Shown piece after piece: positions 27,623 to 34,584 of a stretch of DNA of 34,584 bases (positions are counted from its first letter, which is position 1; each line of letters opens with the position of its first letter). This DNA comes from a virus. The position numbers were made by a program, and so were the translations under genes. The notes beneath the pieces are model-generated. The model saw nothing but the letters and a program-made list of their open reading frames with translations. It did no database searches and was not told the DNA's origin. The stretch is from IMG/VR virus record IMGVR_UViG_3300032309_000728, positions 1-34,584 of that record. One strand, 5' to 3'.

Positions 27623-28323
27623 TTGGAACCGGAACCGCACTATTGCTAGGCGCTGGCGCTGGCCTGATTGGGTCTGGTATGCAGGCCAGAGCCGCAAAGT
27701 CTGCTGCGGCGCAACAGGCTGGCGCAGCCCAGTATGCTGCTGACCAACAGCGCGAAAGGTTCGACATCATCAACCAGCAGCAAGCCCCGTATCGGGAAGC
27801 TGGTTATGGAGCGTTGACCCGCATCGGTGAACTGTTGCCTGGGCTGACGGCCCCTGTATCCCGTGAGGAAATTTTAGGTCTGCCAGGCTATCAGTTTGGC
27901 ATTGAGCAGGGAACCGGTGCAGCCCGTGCGGCCATGAACGTCGGTGGCGGTGGTTCAAACGTTGACCGTGCGGCGCAAAAGTTTGCTGTTGACTACACCT
28001 TGGGGACTGCGATGCCCCAGGTTATCGCACAGCGTCAGAACATCTACAACACATTGGCTGGTATTGCTGGCATCGGTCAGACAGGCCAAACCCAAATGAA
28101 CCAAGCCGGAATGAATGCTGCTGGCAACATTGGCCAGGCCGCTATCGGCGGGGCTACCGCCTTGGGTGCTGGTCAGGTTGGGGCTGCGAATGCTATGGCT
28201 GGCGGTTTGAGTAACATTGGCAACACAGGGTTCTTGTATAGCCTGATGAATAGACCAGCCGCCGGTGGTGGTCTGAATGACCCATATCCAGGATTTAACG
28301 CCTCAATCGGACTTAAGGGTTAA
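27619..28323 (+). CDS. P22 gp7-like DNA-ejection protein
   Basis: 234 residues (P22 gp7: 229). It starts MIGTGTALLLGAGAGLIGSG with a hydrophobic N-terminal segment, then AAKSAAAQQAGAAQYAADQQ and QQAPYREAGYGALTRIGELL, LPGYQFGIEQGTGAARAAMN, all typical of the gp7/internal-protein family. The C-terminal half is Gly/Ala-rich. Such proteins are packed in the virion and ejected ahead of DNA to form a channel across the envelope. Overlaps the acetyltransferase gene as ATGA. Assigned by pattern and position. Confidence 0.72.
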   Translation: MIGTGTALLLGAGAGLIGSGMQARAAKSAAAQQAGAAQYAADQQRERFDIINQQQAPYREAGYGALTRIGELLPGLTAPVSREEILGLPGYQFGIEQGTGAARAAMNVGGGGSNVDRAAQKFAVDYTLGTAMPQVIAQRQNIYNTLAGIAGIGQTGQTQMNQAGMNAAGNIGQAAIGGATALGAGQVGAANAMAGGLSNIGNTGFLYSLMNRPAAGGGLNDPYPGFNASIGLKG

Positions 28324-28325
28324 TC

Positions 28326-29960
28326 ATGGCAGACCTAAGCGTAACACCCGTTGCATCTCAAATTAAGCCCGTGCCCAACATGAGCCTGGGCGAGATGGTC
28401 AACCTTGCCCGCGGCGCACAAGCCTACCAGCAGACTGAGCAGATGAACCCTTTGTTGCTTCAGCAGCAACAGCAAACAGTAGACACGGGAAGAATCGCAC
28501 TGACGCTGGAGCAGCAAAAAGAAGCCGAACGCCAGCGTCTGATTCCTTTTTTGCAAGACCCGCGAAATCTTCAATCAGATGGCCGTTTTGACATTAACAA
28601 GTTGAACGCTGACATCCTGAAACTTGCGCCGCTGACTGGTTCTGAATTTATTCAAAAATTCACTCAACTAAGCACCCTGCAAACAGAATCAGATAGAGCG
28701 ATTCAAAGTCTTACCAGCGACGAACGCAACGTAGTGGCGTCAGCATTAGGCGCTGCTGGAAGGCAAGGCGTCAAAGATCGCGCACAGGTTTACGAATTGT
28801 TGGATGACATTCAAAACCAGTATCCCAAAAGCCCAACGATGCGAAACCTAATAAATTCGTACAAAGGACAACTTAGGATGGCTGGCGCGAACGCGGATTT
28901 GCCAAGTTTGTTGATTGGTGCAGCCAATCAGGTGATGTCCCCTGCTCAGCAGCAGGAAGCATTTGCACCGCGGGCTTCTACTGTTAACACCAATGCTGCC
29001 ATTTTCCCGGCAGTGGTTCAGCCGTCTGTTGTTGGAGAAGCCCCAAGACAAACCGTTGGCGAAGTGCCGCTTGCGACAACTCAACTTGGCCCTGGGCAGT
29101 ACGAAACGATTGAAGGCACAGACCCAATGAGCAATCTGCCGATTGTGATTACCCGTAATCGCGACGGCTCAATAATTGGGCGTCGGTTGTTGTCTGGTGC
29201 GCCTACACCGCAACAACTTCCAGGGCAAACGCTGCCAACGGCAATTGGCCAAGAAATGCGGTCTTTGTATCCAAACAGCACCCTTCCGCAAGTTACTGCT
29301 GTCACGCCTATCCCGCCTGGGGAAACGACAGAAACACTTGCCGCAGCCAATCAAGTGCGGATCAAGGCGTTGGAAGCGGCGCAGACTGTGCCAATACAAA
29401 CATTCAACAACGATCAGATCATTAAATTGGCAGATGAAGCCCTTACAGGACGCGGCGCTGGAACTTTGGCCAACTTAACTGGCGGCTATGCAGTGTTCAA
29501 TGCAATCGGCCTTGGTGGTGATAACGCAACCGCGCTGAATCAGTTGGGTCACTACATGGCACAACAAACGGCAGCGTTGTCTCAGACAGCCGGTTTTGGC
29601 ACTGATGCTGCGCGGCAACTGGGTGCTGAAATGACGGGTTCGCCAAACTGGACGCCTGATGCCATCAAGAAAACAGCGCGGGTCAACAGATCGCTGGCCA
29701 CCGCTACTGACTTGTTGAATCAGGGTATGCAATTTGCGTTTCAGCAAAGCAAAGGCAACCCATTGTCTGCGCGTGACTTCCAAAACAGGTGGTCACAGAC
29801 TGCTGACATCAACGCCATCCGATTGTTCGATGCAATGAAAAACAACGATCCAGATGGGTTTAGGGAAGTTGTGGATGCTGCTGGCGGGCCGCGGTCACCT
29901 GGCTTTGACAGGTTGAAGAACAAAGTTGAAGCAATCAAACGACTAGTCGGGATGCAATGA
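28326..29960 (+). CDS. Putative ejection protein in the gp20 position (544 aa)
   Basis: 544 residues, starting MADLSVTPVASQIKPVPNMS; the N-terminal 250 residues are helical and Gln-rich (NPLLLQQQQQTVDTGRIAL), the middle contains GPGQYETIEGTDPMSNLPIV, and the C-terminal 190 residues are helical (FNNDQIIKLADEALTGRGAG onward, NPLSARDFQNRW). It lies between gp7-like and gp16-like genes, where P22 has gp20. Sequence resemblance to gp20 itself is not visible by eye, so the call rests on position, size and helical make-up. Confidence 0.6.
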   Translation: MADLSVTPVASQIKPVPNMSLGEMVNLARGAQAYQQTEQMNPLLLQQQQQTVDTGRIALTLEQQKEAERQRLIPFLQDPRNLQSDGRFDINKLNADILKLAPLTGSEFIQKFTQLSTLQTESDRAIQSLTSDERNVVASALGAAGRQGVKDRAQVYELLDDIQNQYPKSPTMRNLINSYKGQLRMAGANADLPSLLIGAANQVMSPAQQQEAFAPRASTVNTNAAIFPAVVQPSVVGEAPRQTVGEVPLATTQLGPGQYETIEGTDPMSNLPIVITRNRDGSIIGRRLLSGAPTPQQLPGQTLPTAIGQEMRSLYPNSTLPQVTAVTPIPPGETTETLAAANQVRIKALEAAQTVPIQTFNNDQIIKLADEALTGRGAGTLANLTGGYAVFNAIGLGGDNATALNQLGHYMAQQTAALSQTAGFGTDAARQLGAEMTGSPNWTPDAIKKTARVNRSLATATDLLNQGMQFAFQQSKGNPLSARDFQNRWSQTADINAIRLFDAMKNNDPDGFREVVDAAGGPRSPGFDRLKNKVEAIKRLVGMQ

Positions 29961-32932
29961 TGACTGACATCGAAGAATTTGCAAAGCAAGTTTATAGTAC
30001 CCCCCCGCGTCCTGCGCCGCCCCCGCGGGCTGCGGCACCGGCTGCTGCGCCCCCTCAGCGGGCTGCTGCGCCTGTTTTGGAAGGTATAGACCCTGAACTG
30101 AGAAACCGCCTGAATGCGGCGCAAGAGGCATATCGCCAACGGTTCAACAAAGATTTGCCGATCACAAGCGGCGTTCGCACCCGTGAGGATCAACAGCGTT
30201 TGTATGACCGCTGGAAGGCTGGCGACAAGTCAATCTTCATGCCGCTAAATCCGGCAGACTATCCGAAGCAGACGACTTTTCACACGGACGCAGTTGATAT
30301 TTCAACATCAGTCCCCGAGCCGTTTTTGCGGGAATTTGGCATCCACCGTCCGCTGGGCAGCAAAGACCCTGTTCATGCGGTTTTGATGCCAAGCGGTCAG
30401 CCATCTGCTGCGCCTGTTGCTGCCCCCGCTGCACCAATGGCACCAGCACCTGCCGCGCCGATGGCCGCTGCACCTGCTGCGGCTCCTGCGCCAGTAGCTG
30501 CTGCCCCCGCGGTGCCTATGCAGTCACCTTCGCAAACCGTAGCACAAGCCGCAGCACGGCAAGCCCCTGCAAGGCCCGCACCCGCTGCCGCACCCGTGGC
30601 TGCACCTGCCGCCCCTGCGATTAACCAATCAGACCTGATGTCATCCCAAGCGGTGGATGCGTTTGCTTCTGATGTTTATGGCCAGCCGCAGAAAAAAGGT
30701 GCTGTGGCAAATCAGGTAACCAAATTTTTACGCGGCAGCGCGGCATTGGCTGACACGCTATTTGGCGTTGTGCCTGGTGTCGCTGGCATGGTGACCTACG
30801 CAGGTGCCCGTGCTACCGGTCAAACGCCTGAGCAAGCAGCGGCTACTAAGGCCAGCGTTACTGGATCAATAGAACGTCCAGTGGGACGTGCATTTGGCGT
30901 GACTGAAACGCCTGAGTATAAAGGTGAATTCAGCCAGCGCGTTGCAGAAACCATCGGTAAGTTTGTTGGCGAGACTGCCGAAAGCATTTCCAAAAAAACA
31001 GGCATCCCTAAACCTGAAGTTGAATATTACTTGGAATTTGGCGCTTCAGCGTTGCCATTTAGTAGGACTGTTCAGCGCGAAGTTGGCATGGCTGGCCGTG
31101 CAGCAGGACAGGCCGCGGGTAGGGTGGTGGAAGGTGTTTCCCAGGTCACGCCAGCTCCTGTTCGCAACGTTGTTCGCGCTACTGTAGAAACGGCATTGCC
31201 TGGCACGACTAGAGCGCCCGCAAGAACTGCTGGCCAACCAGGTGCTGCTGGAGTATTGACCGAGCCGCCAGGTGCTGAACTGCGTCGCAACGCCCCGAAC
31301 TTGGAACAGCAGTATCAGGCTGATCGGCAAGCAGCAGCGCAAGGACAAGCCGCAGTAGAGCCGCAGCCTGGTTTTGGAACGGCACGTCCTACCGCGCCTG
31401 ACGCGCCTTTTACTGAAATCAAGTACGCCGAAACAAACTTGCCGCTGGCTGAACAACACGCCCGTGCCCAGACATTGCGCCGCGTTTTTGGTGAAGATTA
31501 CCAAGCCGATCTGGCTGCTATTGAGGGCAGGGGCAAAGAACGCGCCACCAATTATGCAGTGTCGAACACTGACACCCCGCAAGGAAACTTCTTAAAAGAT
31601 CGCTTTTTGGATGAGCAGCGCCGCCTGGCGAAGTACGCAGACCAGCGAATCAGGGACACGGGAGGCACCATCGGTCTGGACGAAAGCACAGTCTACAAGC
31701 GCGGCAACACAATTTTGAAGCCGCTGCAAGACCTGCAAACGTACTTTGATGACGCCACCAGAAAGATTTACGCAGACCGCGATGCGATTGCAGCGCAGGT
31801 TCCCGTTGAAGCCAACAACATTTCGCGTGTGTTAGGTGACGAATCATTGTGGAAGGCTAATACAGAAACTATTGGCCTGAGGGACATTTCTTTAGCGCGG
31901 ATGAAGCAACTTGGCATGATTGACAAGGACGGCAATTTGTTGCCAACCAATGCCAAGACTGCTGAAAGTTTTAGACAGTTTTTGAACGAGAACTGGGATC
32001 GCAAAAGCAACAACTTCCACAAGCAGTTGAAAGCTGCTGTTGACGAAGATGTGCTGGCAAACTTGGACACCAACACCCCGCTTTACAAAGAAGCGCGTGG
32101 GCTGGTTGAACTACGCAAAAATACGCTGGACAACCCAAATGGCATCTCCAAAATTTTAGACGCTGAAGGGCCAAACGCCATCAACCGCAAGGTTGACATT
32201 GAAAAGATTGCTCAAAATGTTATAGATATGCCTGTGGATCAATTTACGCACGTCATCGACACGTTGCGTAATGTTCCCCCACAGTTGAAGCCCCAGGCCG
32301 ACAAGGCGTTGTCCGAAATCAAGGCACAGTTTGCCAACCACATTGCGTCGAAAAAATCGCCGTCGCAAATAACTGAGTACATGAACAAAAATCGTGAGGT
32401 GATGAACCGCGTGTTCACGCCTGACGAAATCAACAATTTCCGCGATTACCATAATGCTGCTCACATCTTGGCCACCGACACTGGCTATAAAGGTTCAGCC
32501 GTCCAAACAATCAATGTCGAAAAAAGGCTGGCCAGAAAGGTGGGCGAACAGTTTGTGTCTAAGGGCGCAGCGTTGACCGCAGAAACCGCTACGGGCGGCA
32601 TATCCAGTGGCGCAGCCGCTTTGGTTACCAACGCCGCTTTTGAGCAGCGATTTGCGGCTAGACAGGCTAGGGTACAAGCAGCAGCCGAGAAAAAAGCGTT
32701 TGAGCAGATGCAGACGCGGTTTGTGCCGATTGGCGACTTGTTGCCACAAAATCAGACTGGTGTTGCTGGTACGCCGATTCGTAATGTTGGACAACAAGGT
32801 GGCGCAAGAGGGCAAAACATTGTCAACAACCCGCTAGAACGGCGCATAGAACCAACGTTCGATTTTACAATCCCTGGCGGTCTGACTGATCTTGAGGTTT
32901 TGAACACGCCTCAGTACAAGCGCAAGAAGTGA
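29957..32932 (+). CDS. Large ejection protein with M15 peptidase domain (gp16 position)
   Basis: 991 residues; P22 gp16 has 609. After MMTDIEEFAKQVYSTPP and a Pro/Ala stretch comes an M15-type (D-Ala-D-Ala carboxypeptidase fold) domain at about 42-145: ITSGVRTREDQQRLYDRW (R74), TTFHTDAVDIS (H109, D114) and DPVHAVL (H140), giving the usual His-Asp-His zinc set. A Pro/Ala-rich linker (about 146-215) follows, then a repeat of the start motif (VDAFASDVYGQPQ), a hydrophobic stretch (LADTLFGVVPGVAGMVTYAG) and a long helical region to the end. Likely a virion protein that opens the peptidoglycan and joins the ejection channel. Overlaps the previous gene by ATGA. Confidence 0.78.
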   Translation: MMTDIEEFAKQVYSTPPRPAPPPRAAAPAAAPPQRAAAPVLEGIDPELRNRLNAAQEAYRQRFNKDLPITSGVRTREDQQRLYDRWKAGDKSIFMPLNPADYPKQTTFHTDAVDISTSVPEPFLREFGIHRPLGSKDPVHAVLMPSGQPSAAPVAAPAAPMAPAPAAPMAAAPAAAPAPVAAAPAVPMQSPSQTVAQAAARQAPARPAPAAAPVAAPAAPAINQSDLMSSQAVDAFASDVYGQPQKKGAVANQVTKFLRGSAALADTLFGVVPGVAGMVTYAGARATGQTPEQAAATKASVTGSIERPVGRAFGVTETPEYKGEFSQRVAETIGKFVGETAESISKKTGIPKPEVEYYLEFGASALPFSRTVQREVGMAGRAAGQAAGRVVEGVSQVTPAPVRNVVRATVETALPGTTRAPARTAGQPGAAGVLTEPPGAELRRNAPNLEQQYQADRQAAAQGQAAVEPQPGFGTARPTAPDAPFTEIKYAETNLPLAEQHARAQTLRRVFGEDYQADLAAIEGRGKERATNYAVSNTDTPQGNFLKDRFLDEQRRLAKYADQRIRDTGGTIGLDESTVYKRGNTILKPLQDLQTYFDDATRKIYADRDAIAAQVPVEANNISRVLGDESLWKANTETIGLRDISLARMKQLGMIDKDGNLLPTNAKTAESFRQFLNENWDRKSNNFHKQLKAAVDEDVLANLDTNTPLYKEARGLVELRKNTLDNPNGISKILDAEGPNAINRKVDIEKIAQNVIDMPVDQFTHVIDTLRNVPPQLKPQADKALSEIKAQFANHIASKKSPSQITEYMNKNREVMNRVFTPDEINNFRDYHNAAHILATDTGYKGSAVQTINVEKRLARKVGEQFVSKGAALTAETATGGISSGAAALVTNAAFEQRFAARQARVQAAAEKKAFEQMQTRFVPIGDLLPQNQTGVAGTPIRNVGQQGGARGQNIVNNPLERRIEPTFDFTIPGGLTDLEVLNTPQYKRKK
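30395..30620 (+). repeat. Pro/Ala-codon low-complexity linker repeat
   Basis: A run of GCN and CCN codons encodes PVAAPAAPMAPAPAAP-type repeats joining the M15 domain to the rest of the protein. A shorter one lies at 30000-30078. Such runs are prone to replication slippage, so linker length may vary. Confidence 0.7.
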
Positions 32933-32945
32933 AGGGGAACTGTGA

Positions 32946-33176
32946 ATGCAGCCAGAGATTGATCCCGTGAAGTACGGCCAGCTATGGGAAAAAGTACAGG
33001 GCTACGAGCGCCGTTTTGACGAAATGGAAAAGAAGATCGACAAGATGGAAACCAACCTGGAAAAACTTGTAGCCCTGGCCAATCAAGGCCGCGGTGGGTT
33101 CTGGGTTGGGATGTCTATCGTGTCGGCTGCGTCTGCCGCTGCTGGATACGTCATGTCCTACTTTGGGAAACATTAA
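32946..33176 (+). CDS. Coiled-coil plus membrane segment protein, holin-accessory-like (76 aa)
   Basis: MQPEIDPVKYGQLWEKVQGY then a coiled coil ERRFDEMEKKIDKMETNLEK and one C-terminal membrane span FWVGMSIVSAASAAAGYVMS. This N-in coiled-coil/C-terminal-anchor layout is that of XhlA-type haemolysin and related lysis accessory proteins, and it lies just before the holin. AAGGGGAACTGTG precedes the ATG. The role in lysis is inferred from layout and neighbours. Confidence 0.75.
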   Translation: MQPEIDPVKYGQLWEKVQGYERRFDEMEKKIDKMETNLEKLVALANQGRGGFWVGMSIVSAASAAAGYVMSYFGKH

Positions 33177-33565
33177 TGTTTCAAGCCTTGATCCCTGCAT
33201 TGGCCCCCATCTTGGGCAAGGTGGTTGGCAACCTGTTTCCCGATCCGACTGAGAAAGCCAAGGCCGAAGCCGAGGTGATGCGCCAGCTACTGGCGGCGCA
33301 GTCTGAGATTGAACAGGCGGCGTCTAAGATCATCCAGACCGAAGCGGCGTCTACTCACTGGCTGGCGGCTAACTGGCGACCCCTGACCATGATTACCTTC
33401 GTGGCCCTGATCGTGGCCAGGTGGTTTGGCTGGGCAGCGCCTAATCTGTCCGAAGCCGAGTACATCAAACTGTGGTCAATTGTGGAGTTTGGTCTAGGTG
33501 GATACGTTGTGGGTAGGTCTGTGGAAAAGATCGCCCCCAGCATTGCACAGGCGATTAAACGATGA
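33176..33565 (+). CDS. Holin, three-membrane-segment family
   Basis: 129 residues with the signature of Holin_3TMs: an N-terminal amphipathic segment FQALIPALAPILGKVVGNLF, acidic-basic helix EKAKAEAEVMRQLLAAQSEI, then TEAASTHWLAANWRPLTMIT leading into the membrane span FVALIVARWFGWAAP, and a second hydrophobic stretch LWSIVEFGLGGYVVGRSVEK. It makes the timed lesion in the inner membrane that frees the endolysin. The start shares the A of the previous TAA; the end overlaps the endolysin gene as ATGA. Confidence 0.9.
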   Translation: MFQALIPALAPILGKVVGNLFPDPTEKAKAEAEVMRQLLAAQSEIEQAASKIIQTEAASTHWLAANWRPLTMITFVALIVARWFGWAAPNLSEAEYIKLWSIVEFGLGGYVVGRSVEKIAPSIAQAIKR

Positions 33566-34017
33566 CCTTTGCCTTGTCTCAGCGTTCCATAAACAACCTG
33601 GTTGGGGTTGATAAGCGCCTGGTGCAAGTGGTTCACCTGGCCATTGAACTGACCAAGGTGGACTTTGCTGTGATTGAAGGGGTGCGAACCCCACAGCGCC
33701 AGCGGGAACTGTTCGACAAAGGCGCAAGCCAAGTGCGTGAGGGCGGGACGCACGTTCAGGGCAGGGCCGTGGATTTGATGGCCTACATCGACGATAGGGC
33801 GTCTTGGGAACTGAACCTATACGACGACATTGCCGATGCCATGAAAGCCGCTGCAATCGAGTTTGATGTGCCCTTGCGGTGGGGTGCCGCCTGGACGGTC
33901 AAAGACATCCGCAAGTGGCAGGGCACGATGGCGTCCGCAATGAACGCCTACATTGACGAACGCCGAAAGCAAGGCCAGCGCCCGTTCATTGACGGCCCGC
34001 ACTTTGAACTAGTCTGA
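33562..34017 (+). CDS. Endolysin, M15-family peptidase (L-alanyl-D-glutamate type)
   Basis: 151 residues matching the M15C peptidase endolysins (T5 Lys type). Motifs: VIEGVRTPQRQRELFDKGAS (R42), GGTHVQGRAVDLMAY (H64, D71) and the C-terminal DGPHFEL (H147), giving the zinc His-Asp-His set. It cuts the peptide cross-bridge in peptidoglycan between L-Ala and D-Glu. There is no signal peptide, so release depends on the holin. It converges on and overlaps by 32 bases the leftward gene at 33986. It is distinct from the M15 domain in the ejection protein. No spanin gene is evident. Confidence 0.92.
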   Translation: MTFALSQRSINNLVGVDKRLVQVVHLAIELTKVDFAVIEGVRTPQRQRELFDKGASQVREGGTHVQGRAVDLMAYIDDRASWELNLYDDIADAMKAAAIEFDVPLRWGAAWTVKDIRKWQGTMASAMNAYIDERRKQGQRPFIDGPHFELV

Positions 34018-34516
34018 TCGCGTTCAGGTTGAAGTTTTCGGCTATGACTTCAGCATAGTCAAAATGACGGCCAAAGCAATCCCTAAACGAAACGCATTCG
34101 TCTGACCAGCCTTCCACTTGGTTGTTGTAAATGTACGCCTTTCTAGGGACGGTGAGGGTTCCGCAGATGAAGTGCAGACCCTTGGGCGTGACACGCCAGA
34201 ATCCGTCGGAGCGTTTGCTGTCGTCAGTGTTGCCGCCGTGTTCAATCAGCCCCCACTTGGCCATCATGGTGTAGTTTTTCCCGCGTAGCATCCAGGCCGG
34301 TGCTATCGGTGGGACGTTGACCCAGCCGTCGTCATCACAAGGGGCGCGGGACAACCATAAAAGCGCAAGGGCGTGTGTCTCTGTGAGCGAAAAGGGCGAA
34401 ATCTTGCCCCACTTGTCACAACAGGGGCAGTGGCCCCCATCGCCTTCTATGGTTGCCCGCCATTCAGACTTAAGGTCATCCAGGTAGGCTTGACGGAAGA
34501 TGTCTGTTTGCATCAT
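33986..34516 (-). CDS. Zinc-finger/winged-helix-like early protein crossing the circular join
   Basis: 176 residues from ATG at 34516 (34516 equals position 55 of the left end): MMQTDIFRQAYLDDLKSEWR. It has a knuckle GHCPCCDKWG (C30, C32, C33), then SPFSLTETHALALLWLSRA, a winged-helix-like block WMLRGKNYTMMAKWGLIEH and GFWRVTPKGLHFICG. The W-G-L-I-E...G-x-W-R-V-T-P-K-G pattern is how winged-helix domains read. I have seen similar proteins in environmental phages; their function is unknown, perhaps DNA binding. It is the last gene of the leftward arm, coupled to the 52-201 gene by ATGA, and ends tail-to-tail with endolysin. Confidence 0.8.
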   Translation of the reverse strand: MMQTDIFRQAYLDDLKSEWRATIEGDGGHCPCCDKWGKISPFSLTETHALALLWLSRAPCDDDGWVNVPPIAPAWMLRGKNYTMMAKWGLIEHGGNTDDSKRSDGFWRVTPKGLHFICGTLTVPRKAYIYNNQVEGWSDECVSFRDCFGRHFDYAEVIAENFNLNAIRLVQSAGRQ

Positions 34517-34584
34517 GCGAACCAAAGGTAAAAGCCGTGAAGGATGCCGATTGGAAAGAAGATCGCGCCAGCCAGAAGGAAGCC
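34462..34584. repeat. Terminal direct repeat, right copy
   Basis: Identical to 1-123. See the left copy. One copy should be removed to obtain the closed genome of about 34461 bases. Confidence 0.95.

Noticed and set aside
33986-34017. Bidirectional terminator at the convergent ends of endolysin and the leftward gene
   Set aside because: The nearby CTATG/CATAG stem has no T-run on either strand; the genes simply overlap at their ends.

Overview
The window is best read as the complete genome of a small tailed phage, a podovirus with a P22-type virion, captured as a circular contig. Bases 1-123 are repeated exactly at 34462-34584, so the unique length is about 34.46 kb, and one leftward gene runs across the join. 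Host is inferred only. Roughly half G+C, strong AAGGAG-type ribosome sites, sigma70-like promoters and the style of the small conserved proteins suggest a proteobacterial (perhaps freshwater burkholderial) host. I see no integrase, large CI-type repressor, DNA or RNA polymerase, helicase, tRNA, CRISPR array or transposon.

Leftward (early) arm, 3502 down to 52 and through the join to 33986. It runs from an LPD29-domain protein through small unknown proteins to a recombination set: an ERF single-strand annealing protein, a YqaJ/lambda-type exonuclease and a small protein with an SSB-like acidic tail. A tiny membrane protein and a zinc-finger/winged-helix-like protein follow. Three copies of one control cassette drive the arm. 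Each has a sigma70 promoter with a 17-bp palindrome (TGTAA-N7-TTACA type) in its spacer, then a conserved short leader hairpin and AGGAGAATC ribosome site. Two more palindromes lie between the first cassette and a divergent 53-codon Cro-like gene (3650-3811). This is the regulatory centre of the phage.

Rightward leader, 3812-4345. A near-consensus promoter overlaps the end of the cro-like gene and opens into about 500 bases without a convincing gene. This leader holds a long two-tier hairpin followed by a U-tract, a G/C-rich segment full of small hairpins, and a possible ribosome-site-sequestering stem just before the replication-type gene.

Rightward genes, 4346-9444. These are compact, mostly overlapping small genes: a replication-associated domain protein, a VRR-NUC-like nuclease, an overprinted gene pair, a zeta-toxin-like P-loop kinase, a GroES-like co-chaperonin and several conserved phage proteins of unknown role.

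Virion and lysis, 9444-34017. The order is small and large terminase, P22-like portal, scaffold, coat, a host-recognition block (fibres and two beta-helix spikes), gp4-like and gp10-like tail plugs, a short tail protein, a GNAT acetyltransferase and three ejection-type proteins. The last of these carries an M15 peptidase domain. A coiled-coil membrane protein, a three-segment holin and an M15 endolysin complete lysis. Compared with P22, the receptor-binding block lies between coat and gp4, the tail-needle slot holds only a 79-residue protein, and the slot of gp14 holds an acetyltransferase.
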